DNA of 64,000 bases from Kribbella steppae (GTDB lineage: Bacteria > Actinomycetota > Actinomycetes > Propionibacteriales > Kribbellaceae). The stretch lies in assembly GCF_004342025.1 (NCBI RefSeq), contig NZ_SLWN01000019.1, positions 1 through 64,000 of the forward strand, read 5' to 3'. Below the pieces are notes generated by a model, which was given only the letters and a program-made list of their open reading frames with translations, was not told where the DNA came from and made no database searches. Both the position numbers and the translations under genes were made by a program. Numbering within the stretch: the first letter of the stretch is position 1; every line of letters starts with the position of its first letter. Of the stretch, positions 49,439 to 57,896 are shown piece by piece.

Positions 49439-49822
49439 TCAGCTGCCGCTGCCGTACGGGCGGGTGATGATCTCCAGCCAGTGTCCGTCAGGGCCTTCCC
49501 AGTACAGGCCGCGGCCACCGTCCCCGTTGTTGATCTCTTGTGGTTTGCGCTTGAAGGGGTCGGCCCACCACTGGCGGCCGTCGTCCCGCAAGCGACCGAG
49601 GATGGAGTCGAACTCCTCCTCACTGACCAGGAAGGCATAGTGCTGGCCGCGGATCTCGCCCTCGGTGTCCATGAAGTCCAGGCTCGCCGCGTTGTCCAGC
49701 TTCAGCTCGGCGAACGGGCCGTACGCCGTCGCCTCCGGCAGACCGAGTACCTCGCTGACATCGCGAGCAGCAGCCCATCGGTCCTTCACGTGCACGATCG
49801 TGTGATTCAGCTCGACACTCAT
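49439..49822 (-). CDS. VOC/glyoxalase-like protein
   Basis: 127 aa from ATG 49822 (AGGAG upstream). LNHTIVHVKDRWAAARDVSEVLGLPEA opens the first beta-alpha-beta half; GQHYAFLVSEEEFDSILGRLRDDGRQWWADPF and GGRGLYWEGPDGHWLEIITRPYG complete it. The metal-site pattern H...H/E...E is present (H in NHTIVH, H in GQHYAF, E in WLEIIT). This is a well-known widespread VOC subfamily of unknown reaction. Confidence 0.9.
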   Translation of the reverse strand: MSVELNHTIVHVKDRWAAARDVSEVLGLPEATAYGPFAELKLDNAASLDFMDTEGEIRGQHYAFLVSEEEFDSILGRLRDDGRQWWADPFKRKPQEINNGDGGRGLYWEGPDGHWLEIITRPYGSGS

Positions 49823-49904
49823 CGGGCTCTCCTGGGGGTTCCGGTCCTCAGTTGGTGCGTGGCCACCACTCTGCACCCGGCCCCCGTTCCCGGGAAGACC
49901 CCCG

Positions 49905-51161
49905 CTAGCTGACGTTGTTGGCTGAGGCGGTGAAGGTGTTGCAGGTGGCTGGGTTGCCGGTCTTGAAGGACTGGCCCATGAACCGCGCCTGGCTCGCCTT
50001 GCTGCCGTGGGTGCCCTCGTTCGGCTTGTCGCCGGCGGTGACGACCCACTTGTTCCACACCTGCAGCATCAGCCCGTTGATCGGGTAGCTGCGTTTGTTC
50101 ACGGCGAGGAAGACACCGGCGAAGCAGTTCGCCTGGAGCTCGGTACGACGGTTCATCCGCAACCGGTCGGCGTACGAGTTGGCGTCGTACTCCAGATCGT
50201 GCGCGGCCTCCAGGATGCCGGTGACCTCCTGGACGTGGTGGCCGTACTCGTGGGCGATCGAGCGGCTGTACCACATCCGCGAGTACGCCTTGGACTCCGC
50301 GTCCGGGTACTCCATGTAGGTCTTCACGAAGACGTCGACCTTCATGTACATCATCTGGTTCGACGGGCAGTAGAACGGCACCGAGACCGGTCCGTTGCCG
50401 CAGGGCGTGCTGGTGCTGCTGCCGGCCCAGTAGGTCATCCGGGGTGGCACGAACTTGTAGCCCGCCTTCGCGACCAGCGGAGCCCAGCCGCGGTCCAGGC
50501 AAGGCTTGATCGCGGCCCAGTATGCGGCCGCATTCCGATTGTTGGTCGGGCGGACCCGCGGCTCACGGCAGTTCGTCGCCGCCATCTGGCCGGCCTTGTA
50601 GAGCTGGTTCTTGGCGACGACGTCGATGGCCTGCGGCTCCGGCGACTCCGTGGTCGTGCTGGTCGGCTCCTCGGTCGGCTCCGACGTGGGTTCCTCCGTC
50701 GGCTCCGAGGTCGTGGTCGGGGACGGCGTGTAGCGGCCCGAGCTGACCGGCGGGGTGTAGTCGTCGTCGGCGTTCTTGTTGATCGTGTTCCAGACGAACA
50801 GGCCGGCGACGGCCACCGCGAGGACACCGAGTACCAGGACGGCGGGCGCCTTGGACTTCTTCTTCGGCCGCTGCGGTTGCCAGCCGGGCTGGAAGCCAGG
50901 CCCGCCGGGTCCACCTGGTCCGGGCGGCCCGAAGCTGGGTCCCCAGCCGAACCCCTGTCCTTGTTGCGGCGCCATCGATGGCGGTCCGTACTGCGGCTGC
51001 CCGCCGTACGGACCGGGTGGCGGACCGTAATGACCGCCCTGCGGCGGGGGACCCTGCGGCGGGGGACCCTGCGGGGGAGGACCCTGCGGGGGGCCGGGCT
51101 GCTGGTACGGCGGGTACGGCGGGTTCTGTCCCTGCGGACCGCCGAACGGTGTCTGGCTCAA
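49905..51161 (-). CDS. Neutral zinc metallopeptidase (YpfJ-like) with Pro/Gln-rich N-terminus
   Basis: 418 aa from TTG 51161 with AAGGAA 5 bases upstream. Residues 1-100 are a disordered cytoplasmic Pro/Gln/Gly tail with repeats of GPPPQ. One membrane helix (about 107-127, APAVLVLGVLAVAVAGLFVWN) and a Thr/Ser/Pro/Glu linker (TSEPTEEP repeats) follow. The extracytoplasmic peptidase domain has HEYGHHVQ as the zinc motif and ELQANCFAG with the third ligand. It is an outward-facing membrane-anchored protease; the target is unknown. Similar genes are annotated neutral zinc metallopeptidase. Confidence 0.9.
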   Translation of the reverse strand: MSQTPFGGPQGQNPPYPPYQQPGPPQGPPPQGPPPQGPPPQGGHYGPPPGPYGGQPQYGPPSMAPQQGQGFGWGPSFGPPGPGGPGGPGFQPGWQPQRPKKKSKAPAVLVLGVLAVAVAGLFVWNTINKNADDDYTPPVSSGRYTPSPTTTSEPTEEPTSEPTEEPTSTTTESPEPQAIDVVAKNQLYKAGQMAATNCREPRVRPTNNRNAAAYWAAIKPCLDRGWAPLVAKAGYKFVPPRMTYWAGSSTSTPCGNGPVSVPFYCPSNQMMYMKVDVFVKTYMEYPDAESKAYSRMWYSRSIAHEYGHHVQEVTGILEAAHDLEYDANSYADRLRMNRRTELQANCFAGVFLAVNKRSYPINGLMLQVWNKWVVTAGDKPNEGTHGSKASQARFMGQSFKTGNPATCNTFTASANNVS

Positions 51162-51266
51162 CCCCGTTCCTTCCCTCAAATCGATGAGCTGCGCTGGACA
51201 GCGACGGCCACAGTATCGGCAGAAACAGGTCAGCCGGGCGGGGGCCCGGGAGGTAGGGTCGGCCAG

Positions 51267-52958
51267 GTGACTGATGCCATCACACCGACCAGCCCGATCG
51301 ACCAGCTCTCCGAGCGGTACCTCGAGGAGTACGTCGCGCTGTCGCCGACCGCGGCGACGTTCATGGGAATCGAAGGCCACGACCACGAGCTGCCGGACTA
51401 CACCCCGTCCGGTTTCGAGGCGCTGATCGACCTGACCCGGCGGTCCGTCGCCGAGGCCCAGGCCACCGCGACCGGCAGCCCCCGCGAGGAGGTCGCCAAG
51501 GACGCGTTCCTGGAGCGGCTCGGGCTGGAGCTGGAGACGTACGAGGCGGGCGTTCCGCAGCACCAGCTGAACGCGATCGCCTCTGTCCCGGCCGAGATCC
51601 GGCAGGTGTTCGACCTGATGCCGACCGCGACCGAGCAGGACTGGGAGACCATCGCGATCCGGCTCAACCAGGTCGGTACGACGCTGGACGGCTACCGCGA
51701 GACGCTGCTCGAGCAGGCCGCGCAAGGCCGGGTGTCGGCGCTGCGGCAGGTGAACGACCTGGCCAACCGGATCGGTAGCTGGACCGGCGCCGACGGTGAC
51801 GACTTCTTCGCCGGGCTCGCCGCACAGGCGCCGGACAGCCCGGTGAAGGCGACCGTGGACGCCGCGGCCGCATCGGCGCGGAAGGCGTACGAGCAGTTCG
51901 GCGGCTGGCTGACCGCCGAGCTCGCGCCGCGGGCGCCGGAGAAGGACGCCTGCGGTCGCGAGGTGTACGAGCTTGCCTCCCGCAACTTCCTCGGTGCGAC
52001 GATCGACCTGGAGGAGACCTACGCCTGGGGCTGGGAGGAGCTGGCCCGGATCGAGGCGGACATGCAGTCGATCGCGGCCGGCCTGAACGGCGGCGACCGC
52101 GGGATTGAGGCCGCCGCCGCGATCCTCGACAACGATCCGGCCCGCAAGATCCACGGCAAGGACGCGTTCCGGGACTGGATGCAGCAGCTCGCCGACTCCG
52201 CCGTGGCCGAGCTGGGCGGCACCCACTTCGACATCCCGGACGAGATCCGCACCATCCAATGCATGATCGCGCCGACCTCGGACGGCTCGATCTACTACAC
52301 GCCGCCGAGCGAGGACCTGACCACCCGGCCGGGCCGGATGTGGTGGGCGGTGCCGACCGGCGTCGAGGACTTCGCCACCTGGCGCGAGGTCACCACCGTC
52401 TACCACGAGGGCGTCCCCGGCCATCACCTCCAGTGCGCGCAGACGATGCTCCGCACCGACCTGCTGAACCGGTGGCAGCGCATCGCCTGCTGGGTCTCCG
52501 GCCATGGCGAGGGCTGGGCCCTGTACGCCGAGCGCCTGATGGAGGAGCTGGGTTACCTCGAGGACCCCGGAGCGCGGTTCGGGATGCTGGACGCGCAGGG
52601 GTTCCGGGCGGCCCGGGTGATCATCGACATCGGCATGCACCTGGAGCTGGAGATCCCGCGGGACAACCCGTTCGGCTGGCGGCCGGGTGAGCGGTGGAAC
52701 GCCGAGCTCGGGTTCGAGTTCCTCCGGGCGCACTGCCGGATGGAGACCGAGTTCCTGCGCGCCGAGCTCAACCGCTATCTCGGCTGGCCCGGGCAGGCGC
52801 CGTCGTACAAGGTCGGCGAGCGGATCTGGCTGCAGGCGCGGGAGGAAGCCAAGCAGCGCAAGGGATCCGCGTTCGACCTGCGCGCGTTCCACTCCGACGC
52901 CCTGAACCTGGGCTCGATCGGGCTCGACCCGCTCCGTCGCGCCCTCGCCAAACTGTGA
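51267..52958 (+). CDS. DUF885 family protein (putative zinc peptidase)
   Basis: 563 aa from GTG 51267. The DUF885 fold resembles M32 carboxypeptidases; the zinc motif is TVYHEGVPGHHLQ, with the downstream ligand likely in HGEGWALYAERLMEELG. N-terminal ERYLEEYVALSPTAATFMGIEGHDHELPDYTPSGFEAL is characteristic. No signal peptide, so cytoplasmic. Relatives are mostly uncharacterised. Its stop overlaps the start of the Maf-methyltransferase gene (GTGA), in a 15-bp tandem duplication. Confidence 0.9.
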   Translation: MTDAITPTSPIDQLSERYLEEYVALSPTAATFMGIEGHDHELPDYTPSGFEALIDLTRRSVAEAQATATGSPREEVAKDAFLERLGLELETYEAGVPQHQLNAIASVPAEIRQVFDLMPTATEQDWETIAIRLNQVGTTLDGYRETLLEQAAQGRVSALRQVNDLANRIGSWTGADGDDFFAGLAAQAPDSPVKATVDAAAASARKAYEQFGGWLTAELAPRAPEKDACGREVYELASRNFLGATIDLEETYAWGWEELARIEADMQSIAAGLNGGDRGIEAAAAILDNDPARKIHGKDAFRDWMQQLADSAVAELGGTHFDIPDEIRTIQCMIAPTSDGSIYYTPPSEDLTTRPGRMWWAVPTGVEDFATWREVTTVYHEGVPGHHLQCAQTMLRTDLLNRWQRIACWVSGHGEGWALYAERLMEELGYLEDPGARFGMLDAQGFRAARVIIDIGMHLELEIPRDNPFGWRPGERWNAELGFEFLRAHCRMETEFLRAELNRYLGWPGQAPSYKVGERIWLQAREEAKQRKGSAFDLRAFHSDALNLGSIGLDPLRRALAKL

Positions 52959-52977
52959 CTGGCCAAACTGTGACTGG
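52948..52977 (+). repeat. 15-bp tandem duplication at a stop/start junction
   Basis: CCAAACTGTGACTGG occurs twice head to tail (52948-52962, 52963-52977). Each unit holds a GTGA, so the Maf-methyltransferase gene has two in-frame GTG start codons 15 bases apart; the first overlaps the DUF885 stop codon. Confidence 0.9.
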
Positions 52978-54169
52978 CGAAGCTGTCCGGTTCGTGCTCG
53001 CGTCGGCGTCGCCGGCGCGGCTGAAGACGTTGCGCGGCGCCGGGGTCGAGCCGGAGGTGATCGTCTCCGGTGTCGACGAGGACAACATCACCGCGGACAG
53101 CCCGGGCGAACTGGCCCGCCTGCTCGCGACGCTGAAGGCCCGGGCCGTGGTCGCCAGCCTGACCGAGCATGCAACCGTGCTCGGCTGCGACTCGGTCCTC
53201 GAATTCGACGGTGTCGCCTATGGCAAACCAGGTACGCCGGAAGCCGCACGAGACCGACTCCGGTCGATGCGCGGCCGATCCGGCGTACTGCACACCGGCC
53301 ACTGCCTGATCGACACCAACGCGAAGCAGGAACTCCGCGAGCTCGCGTCGACCACAGTTCACTTCGCCGACCTGACCGACGAGGAGATCGACGCGTACGT
53401 CGCCACCGGCGAACCGCTCGTCGTGGCCGGATCGTTCACCGTCGACGGTCTGGGCGGTCCGTTCGTGTCTGTGATCGAAGGCGACTACCACAACGTGGTC
53501 GGGCTTTCCCTGCCGCTGCTCCGCCGGATGCTCGCTCAGGTCGGGATCTCCTGGCCGGAGCTCTGGAAGTCGTCGCCACGGATCGAGTACGACGAGGACG
53601 AGGCCGCGAGGTACGACGACACGCGCGGCGGACCCGAACGCGCCCAGGCCGCCGCGGAAGCGGTCGACTCGCTGCTGACGAAGGGCGGCCGGGTCCTCGA
53701 GCTCGCCGTCGGCACCGGCATCGTCGGCGCCGAACTCGTTGCCCGCGGCAATCTCGTGCACGGGTTCGACCTGTCCACCGCGATGCTCCGGCACGCCCGG
53801 GTCCGGCTGCCCGGACACGTCGCGGCCGCCGACGCGGCCACGCTGCCGATCGCCGACCGCCGCTGCGACGCGGTCGTCGCCATCTGGTTGCTGCACCTGC
53901 TCGACGACAGCGAATCGATCATCGCCGAGGTCGCCCGCGTCCTCCGTCCCGACGGCGTGTTCATCACCACCACCGAGAAATCCGACGCCGGCCGCTACGC
54001 CGACGGCCGCCCCCCGAACGACACCCGCTCCCAGGACGCCCTCTCGCTACTCGTCGCCAGAGCAGCGCACCACGGCCTCATCCTGGACGCCGCCACCACC
54101 TTCCCCGGCCCACCCCGCAACACCGATCAGTCCCCGCTCTACCCGCTGGTGCGCTTCCGCCGTACCTGA
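52955..54169 (+). CDS. Maf nucleotide pyrophosphatase fused to a methyltransferase
   Basis: 404 aa from GTG 52955 (GTG 52970 is equally possible). Residues about 10-205 are Maf/HAM1-like: VRFVLASASPARLKTLRGAGVEPEVIVSGVDED (nucleotide loop), LGCDSVLEFDGVAYGKPGTPEAARDRLRSMRGRSGVLHTGHCL, and EPLVVAGSFTVDGLGGPFV. Residues about 225-404 are a class I SAM methyltransferase: VLELAVGTGIVGAELVARGNLVHGFDLSTAMLRHARVRLPG (motif I), DAVVAIWLLHLLDDSESIIAEVARVLRPDGVFITTTE. Maf proteins hydrolyse non-canonical or modified nucleoside triphosphates; the fused enzyme might modify or sense the same products. The human ASMTL protein has a similar combination. Start of a unit beginning after the DUF885 gene. Confidence 0.9.
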   Translation: MTGQTVTGEAVRFVLASASPARLKTLRGAGVEPEVIVSGVDEDNITADSPGELARLLATLKARAVVASLTEHATVLGCDSVLEFDGVAYGKPGTPEAARDRLRSMRGRSGVLHTGHCLIDTNAKQELRELASTTVHFADLTDEEIDAYVATGEPLVVAGSFTVDGLGGPFVSVIEGDYHNVVGLSLPLLRRMLAQVGISWPELWKSSPRIEYDEDEAARYDDTRGGPERAQAAAEAVDSLLTKGGRVLELAVGTGIVGAELVARGNLVHGFDLSTAMLRHARVRLPGHVAAADAATLPIADRRCDAVVAIWLLHLLDDSESIIAEVARVLRPDGVFITTTEKSDAGRYADGRPPNDTRSQDALSLLVARAAHHGLILDAATTFPGPPRNTDQSPLYPLVRFRRT

Positions 54170-54186
54170 CCAGCTAGCGTTCGCCT

Positions 54187-55653
54187 GTGAGTGAGTACAT
54201 CGACGGCGTCCGGGTGTTGCGGCACAGCGGTACGCAGAGCCACACCGACGTCACGTTGACCTTCGCTGTCGGTTCTCGGGACGAGACGCTGCGCACCGTC
54301 GGGGTCGCGCACGTGCTCGAGCACCTGGTGATGCACGCCGTCCGCGGGCTGCCGATCGAGATGAACGCCGAGGTCGACCTGATGACCACGACCTTCGTCG
54401 CGTCCGGGTCGGCCGCGCGGGTGGGGGAGTTCCTGACCGGGTTGTGTCGTGCTCTCGCCGAGCCGCCGGTCGAGCGGCTGGCGGTGGAGGTCGGTGTGCT
54501 CGCGGCCGAGGATGGTCAGGTCGCGCATCCGGTCGTCGCACAACTGCTGAACGTGCGGTACGGCGCCAAGGGGGCCGGACTGTCCTGGCTGGAGGGGCCT
54601 GGGTACGACGGGCTGACGCCGGAGCATGTCACCGCGTTCGCCCGGACGTGGTTCGTCCCGTCGAACGCCGTACTGCAGGTGACCGGTCCCGTGCCGGACG
54701 GCCTGCGGCTGGAGCTGCCCAGCGGTACCGTGCCGAGCCGTGTTCATCCCGCCGGCCGGTCCTTCGACGGTCCGACCGTGGTCGGGTACGGCATACCGGC
54801 GGCCGGTGTCCTGCTCACGTTGCCGCCGGACGATGCCGTACGGCGCTCCACTTTGACGATCGACGTACTGCGGAAGCGGATCGAGGAGGAGTGCCGCCAC
54901 GTCGGCGGGCACAGCTACGACATCGGCGCTGATCTGCTCGCCGGTCCGGGTGGAAGCAGCGACTGGGTGGTGTACGCCGACGCCAGGGAAGGCAGCGAGG
55001 AGGCGGTGTCGCGCGCGTTCGTCGAGGCGCTGACCGACCTTGCTGAGAACGGTCCGACCGAGGCGGAGCTCGCGTACCAGGTCGCTCGCTGTCAGGAACG
55101 ACTCGACGCCGACGAGCCCGAGCTCCGTCGCGCATTCAGCAACACGATGGGCCGGATGTTCGGCGAGCCCGAACTCGAGCCGATCGACCGCGACGGCCTG
55201 GCCGGACTGCAGCCGGCCGACATTGCCGCCGTACTGAAGTCCGCTCTTCCGACAGCAATCGGCTACGCCTACGAGGACAACCTCGAGAGCTGGGAGCAGG
55301 CCGGTTTCCGCCGGGAAACGCTCTGCCCGGTGATCTCCGAGGTGCCGGCCGGTAAGACGTTCAAGCCGCCCTTGACGGCGCGGGCCTTCGTCAAGGACGC
55401 CCGGTCGATGCTCTGGGTGCGAACCGATGCAGCCCTGGTACTGCGTGACGTCGACGGAGTGCACGAGATCCGCTGGGACGAGATCGCCGGCGTGATGCGA
55501 ACCAACGACGGCACGACGGTGGTCCTCGGCTTGAACGGGTGTGCGATCCCGGTCGACGCCGACATGTTCCGCGGCGCCGGCACCCTGCTCACCGAACTCA
55601 CCGAGCGGGTCCCGCAAGACCTCTGGTTCGACGAGACGAAGGTCGACGCCTAG
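54187..55653 (+). CDS. M16-like metallopeptidase with C-terminal PH-like domain
   Basis: 488 aa from GTG 54187. One M16 repeat pair: HVLEH at 42-46 is the inverted zinc motif HxxEH, and E101/E108 (EVGVLAAEDGQ) match the spacing of the further acidic ligand region. The core is followed by a segment rich in charged helices. The last about 90 residues (SMLWVRTDAALVLRDVDGVHEIRWDEIAGVMRTNDGTTVVLGLNGCAIPVDADMF) form a small beta domain like PH-like folds in actinobacterial proteins. No signal peptide. Smaller than ordinary 900-residue pitrilysins. Substrate unknown; whether it is active needs the ligand geometry checked. Confidence 0.82.
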   Translation: MSEYIDGVRVLRHSGTQSHTDVTLTFAVGSRDETLRTVGVAHVLEHLVMHAVRGLPIEMNAEVDLMTTTFVASGSAARVGEFLTGLCRALAEPPVERLAVEVGVLAAEDGQVAHPVVAQLLNVRYGAKGAGLSWLEGPGYDGLTPEHVTAFARTWFVPSNAVLQVTGPVPDGLRLELPSGTVPSRVHPAGRSFDGPTVVGYGIPAAGVLLTLPPDDAVRRSTLTIDVLRKRIEEECRHVGGHSYDIGADLLAGPGGSSDWVVYADAREGSEEAVSRAFVEALTDLAENGPTEAELAYQVARCQERLDADEPELRRAFSNTMGRMFGEPELEPIDRDGLAGLQPADIAAVLKSALPTAIGYAYEDNLESWEQAGFRRETLCPVISEVPAGKTFKPPLTARAFVKDARSMLWVRTDAALVLRDVDGVHEIRWDEIAGVMRTNDGTTVVLGLNGCAIPVDADMFRGAGTLLTELTERVPQDLWFDETKVDA

Positions 55654-56009
55654 GCCTTCAGGCCCGACTTCTCGTCGAGTAGCTGCAGCAGGTCGTGGGC
55701 GGCTAGTTCGACGGCCTTGTGGCGCCACTCCGAGGCGCGGTAGACGGACGCGATCAAGGCGGTCCGATGGATCCGCCGGAAGTCGCCGATGACGAACCCG
55801 TACCGGGCCTTGGTCTCGTCCGACGGACCGACCGTGAGGCCCAGGTGCCAGGCGGCGTACTCCTCCCAGCTGTGGTTCTCCAGGTACGCGTTCTGGTCGT
55901 CCGCCCGGGGCTGCACCTCACCCCAGTCGCTGTCCAGCACGTACTGCCGCCCCTCGATCAGCCGCTTCGCCTGCTCGACAGCCTCCGCATTGACCTCGTA
56001 CTTGGCCAT
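55650..56009 (-). CDS. Conserved hypothetical protein of the pccB operon
   Basis: 119 aa. The sequence (AEAVEQAKRLIEGRQYVLDSDWGEVQPRADDQNAYLENHSWEEYAAWHLGLTVGPSDETKARYGFVIGDFRRIHRTALIASVYRASEWRHKAVELAAHDLLQLLDE) is an alpha-helical protein seen in many actinomycetes without a function. It follows the epsilon gene by 10 bases, so it is probably last in the pccB operon. It overlaps the convergent M16-like gene by 4 bases. Confidence 0.82.
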   Translation of the reverse strand: MAKYEVNAEAVEQAKRLIEGRQYVLDSDWGEVQPRADDQNAYLENHSWEEYAAWHLGLTVGPSDETKARYGFVIGDFRRIHRTALIASVYRASEWRHKAVELAAHDLLQLLDEKSGLKA

Positions 56010-56019
56010 AGCCTCAGTG

Positions 56020-56229
56020 TCACGGATGAGCGGACGCGCGCCAACGACCCGGGCCGGGGTGGAAGGGTTGACGTGCGTTGCGCCAGTACGTCGCCCAGTT
56101 GCTGGCCCGGTCGGGTTCGGCCGGTACGGCGCCTGCCGCCGAGCGGGCCGCGACGACGGCGACCAGGGCGGCGAGCTCCTCCGGAGTCGGGTCTCCTTTG
56201 ACGACCTGCAGAATCGGCTCAGTAGTCAC
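56020..56229 (-). CDS. Acyl-CoA carboxylase epsilon subunit
   Basis: 69 aa. Short acidic-then-basic protein typical of AccE/PccE: ILQVVKGDPTPEELAALVAVVAARSAAG, a variable linker, and SNWATYWRNARQPFHPGPGRWRASAHP. In actinomycetes it stabilises the alpha-beta carboxylase complex and raises activity. GTG 56229 overlaps the pccB stop (GTGA), so the two are translationally coupled. Confidence 0.92.
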   Translation of the reverse strand: MTTEPILQVVKGDPTPEELAALVAVVAARSAAGAVPAEPDRASNWATYWRNARQPFHPGPGRWRASAHP

Positions 56230-57803
56230 AGTGGGATGTTCCCATGCTTCTTGGGTGGCAGGGTGTCGCGCTTGGTGCGGAGCAGGCGGAGCGCGCGGAT
56301 GATCTCGGCGCGGGTCTCGCTCGGCTTGATGACGGCGTCGATGTAGCCGCGCTCGGCCGCGATGTACGGGTTGGCCAGGTGGTCCTCGTACTCGGTGATG
56401 AGCTGCTGCCGGCGGCTCTCGGCGTCATCGGCCGAGCCCAGCTCCCGGCGGTACAGGATGTTGACCGCACCCTGCGCGCCCATCACTGCGATCTGGGCGG
56501 TCGGCCAGGCGATGTTCATGTCCGCGCCCAGGTGCTTCGAGCCCATCACGTCGTACGCGCCGCCGTAGGCCTTGCGGGTGATCACGGTGATCATCGGCAC
56601 GGTCGCCTCGGCGTACGCGTAGATCAGCTTGGCGCCGCGGCGGATGATGCCGTTCCACTCCTGGTCGGTGCCGGGCAGGAACCCGGGGACGTCGACGAAG
56701 GTCAGGATCGGCAGGTTGAACGCGTCGCAGGTGCGGACGAACCGGGCCGCCTTCTCGGAGGCGTCGATGTCCAGGGTGCCGGCGAACTGCATCGGCTGGT
56801 TCGCCACCACACCGACCGGGCGACCCTCGACCCGGCCGAAGCCGACGATCATGTTCGGTGCGAACAGCGTCTGCACCTCGAGGAAGTCGCCCTCGTCCAG
56901 CACCGCCTCGATCGCGGTGTGCATGTCGTACGGCTGGTTCGGCGAGTCCGGGATCAGCGTGTCCAGGGCCAGATCGGTCTCGTTCGGTTCCAGGTCGGCG
57001 TCGAAGTCGTAGACCGGCGGGTCCTCCAGGTTGTTCTGCGGCAGGTGACCGACCAGCGCCTTCACCCACTCGATCGCGTCCTCCTCGTCGCTGCCGAGGT
57101 AGTGCGCGTTACCGGACTTGGTGTTGTGCGTCCGGGCGCCGCCGAGCTCTTCCTGGGTGACGTCCTCGCCGGTGACGGTCTTGATCACGTCCGGCCCGGT
57201 GATGAACATGTACGACGACTCGTCCACCATCACGGTGAAGTCGGTGACCGCGGGGGAGTAGACCGCGCCGCCGGCACACGGGCCCATGATCAGCGAGATC
57301 TGCGGGATCACCCCGGAGGCCCGGACGTTGCGGCGGAAGATCTCGCCGTACAGGCCGAGACTGACCACGCCCTCCTGGATCCGGGCGCCACCGGAGTCGT
57401 TGATGCCGATCAACGGGCAGCCGATCTTCATCGCCAGGTCCATCACCTTGACGATCTTCTCGCCGAACACCTCACCGAGGCTGCCGCCGAAGACGGTGAA
57501 GTCCTGGGCGAACACGCACACCTGCCGGCCGTCGATGGTGCCGAACCCGGTCACCACGCCGTCGCCGTACGGGCGGTTGCCGTCCAGGCCGAAGGCGGTC
57601 GACCGGTGCCGGGCGAACTCGTCCAGCTCGGAGAAGGAGCCCTCGTCCAGCAGCAGCGCGATCCGCTCGCGGGCGGTCTTCTTCCCGCGGGCGTGCTGCT
57701 TCTCCACCGCGCGCTCCGACCCGGCGTGCACGGCCTCGTCGAGTCGGTGCTCGAGGTCCGCGATCTTCCCGGCGGTGGTGTGGATGTTCACGGTCTCTCC
57801 CAT
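56226..57803 (-). CDS. pccB: Propionyl/acyl-CoA carboxylase beta subunit
   Basis: 525 aa from ATG 57803. The carboxyltransferase of the propionyl-/acetyl-CoA carboxylase complex: DLEHRLDEAVHAGSERAVEKQHARGKKTARERIALLLDEGSF at the N-terminus, GGSLGEVFGEKIVKVMDLAMKIGCPLIGINDSGGARIQEGVVSL (acyl-CoA site), GPCAGGAVYSPAVTDFTVMV, and a second crotonase half with FVDVPGFLPGTDQEWNGIIRRGAKLIYAYAEATVPMITVITRKAYGGAYDVMGSKHL. The G-x-DxG pocket sets acyl length; I cannot assign acetyl versus propionyl with certainty. It is followed by the epsilon subunit. The biotin-carrying alpha subunit would be the 494-2275 gene or another elsewhere. BirA at the right edge would load the biotin. Confidence 0.94.
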   Translation of the reverse strand: MGETVNIHTTAGKIADLEHRLDEAVHAGSERAVEKQHARGKKTARERIALLLDEGSFSELDEFARHRSTAFGLDGNRPYGDGVVTGFGTIDGRQVCVFAQDFTVFGGSLGEVFGEKIVKVMDLAMKIGCPLIGINDSGGARIQEGVVSLGLYGEIFRRNVRASGVIPQISLIMGPCAGGAVYSPAVTDFTVMVDESSYMFITGPDVIKTVTGEDVTQEELGGARTHNTKSGNAHYLGSDEEDAIEWVKALVGHLPQNNLEDPPVYDFDADLEPNETDLALDTLIPDSPNQPYDMHTAIEAVLDEGDFLEVQTLFAPNMIVGFGRVEGRPVGVVANQPMQFAGTLDIDASEKAARFVRTCDAFNLPILTFVDVPGFLPGTDQEWNGIIRRGAKLIYAYAEATVPMITVITRKAYGGAYDVMGSKHLGADMNIAWPTAQIAVMGAQGAVNILYRRELGSADDAESRRQQLITEYEDHLANPYIAAERGYIDAVIKPSETRAEIIRALRLLRTKRDTLPPKKHGNIPL

Positions 57804-57896
57804 AATCGGGCAGCCTAACCGGGTACGCGCCCCTACGTGCTGTGACGTCCGCCGCAGCTCCGCGGCTGAACCCGCGTCACGGGTAGGTTGCCGTGC

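Noticed and set aside
49905..52892. One 995-codon minus-strand gene spanning the peptidase and the region opposite DUF885
   Set aside because: Only the part from TTG 51161 has a ribosome site and coherent protein features; the rest is opposite the DUF885 gene.
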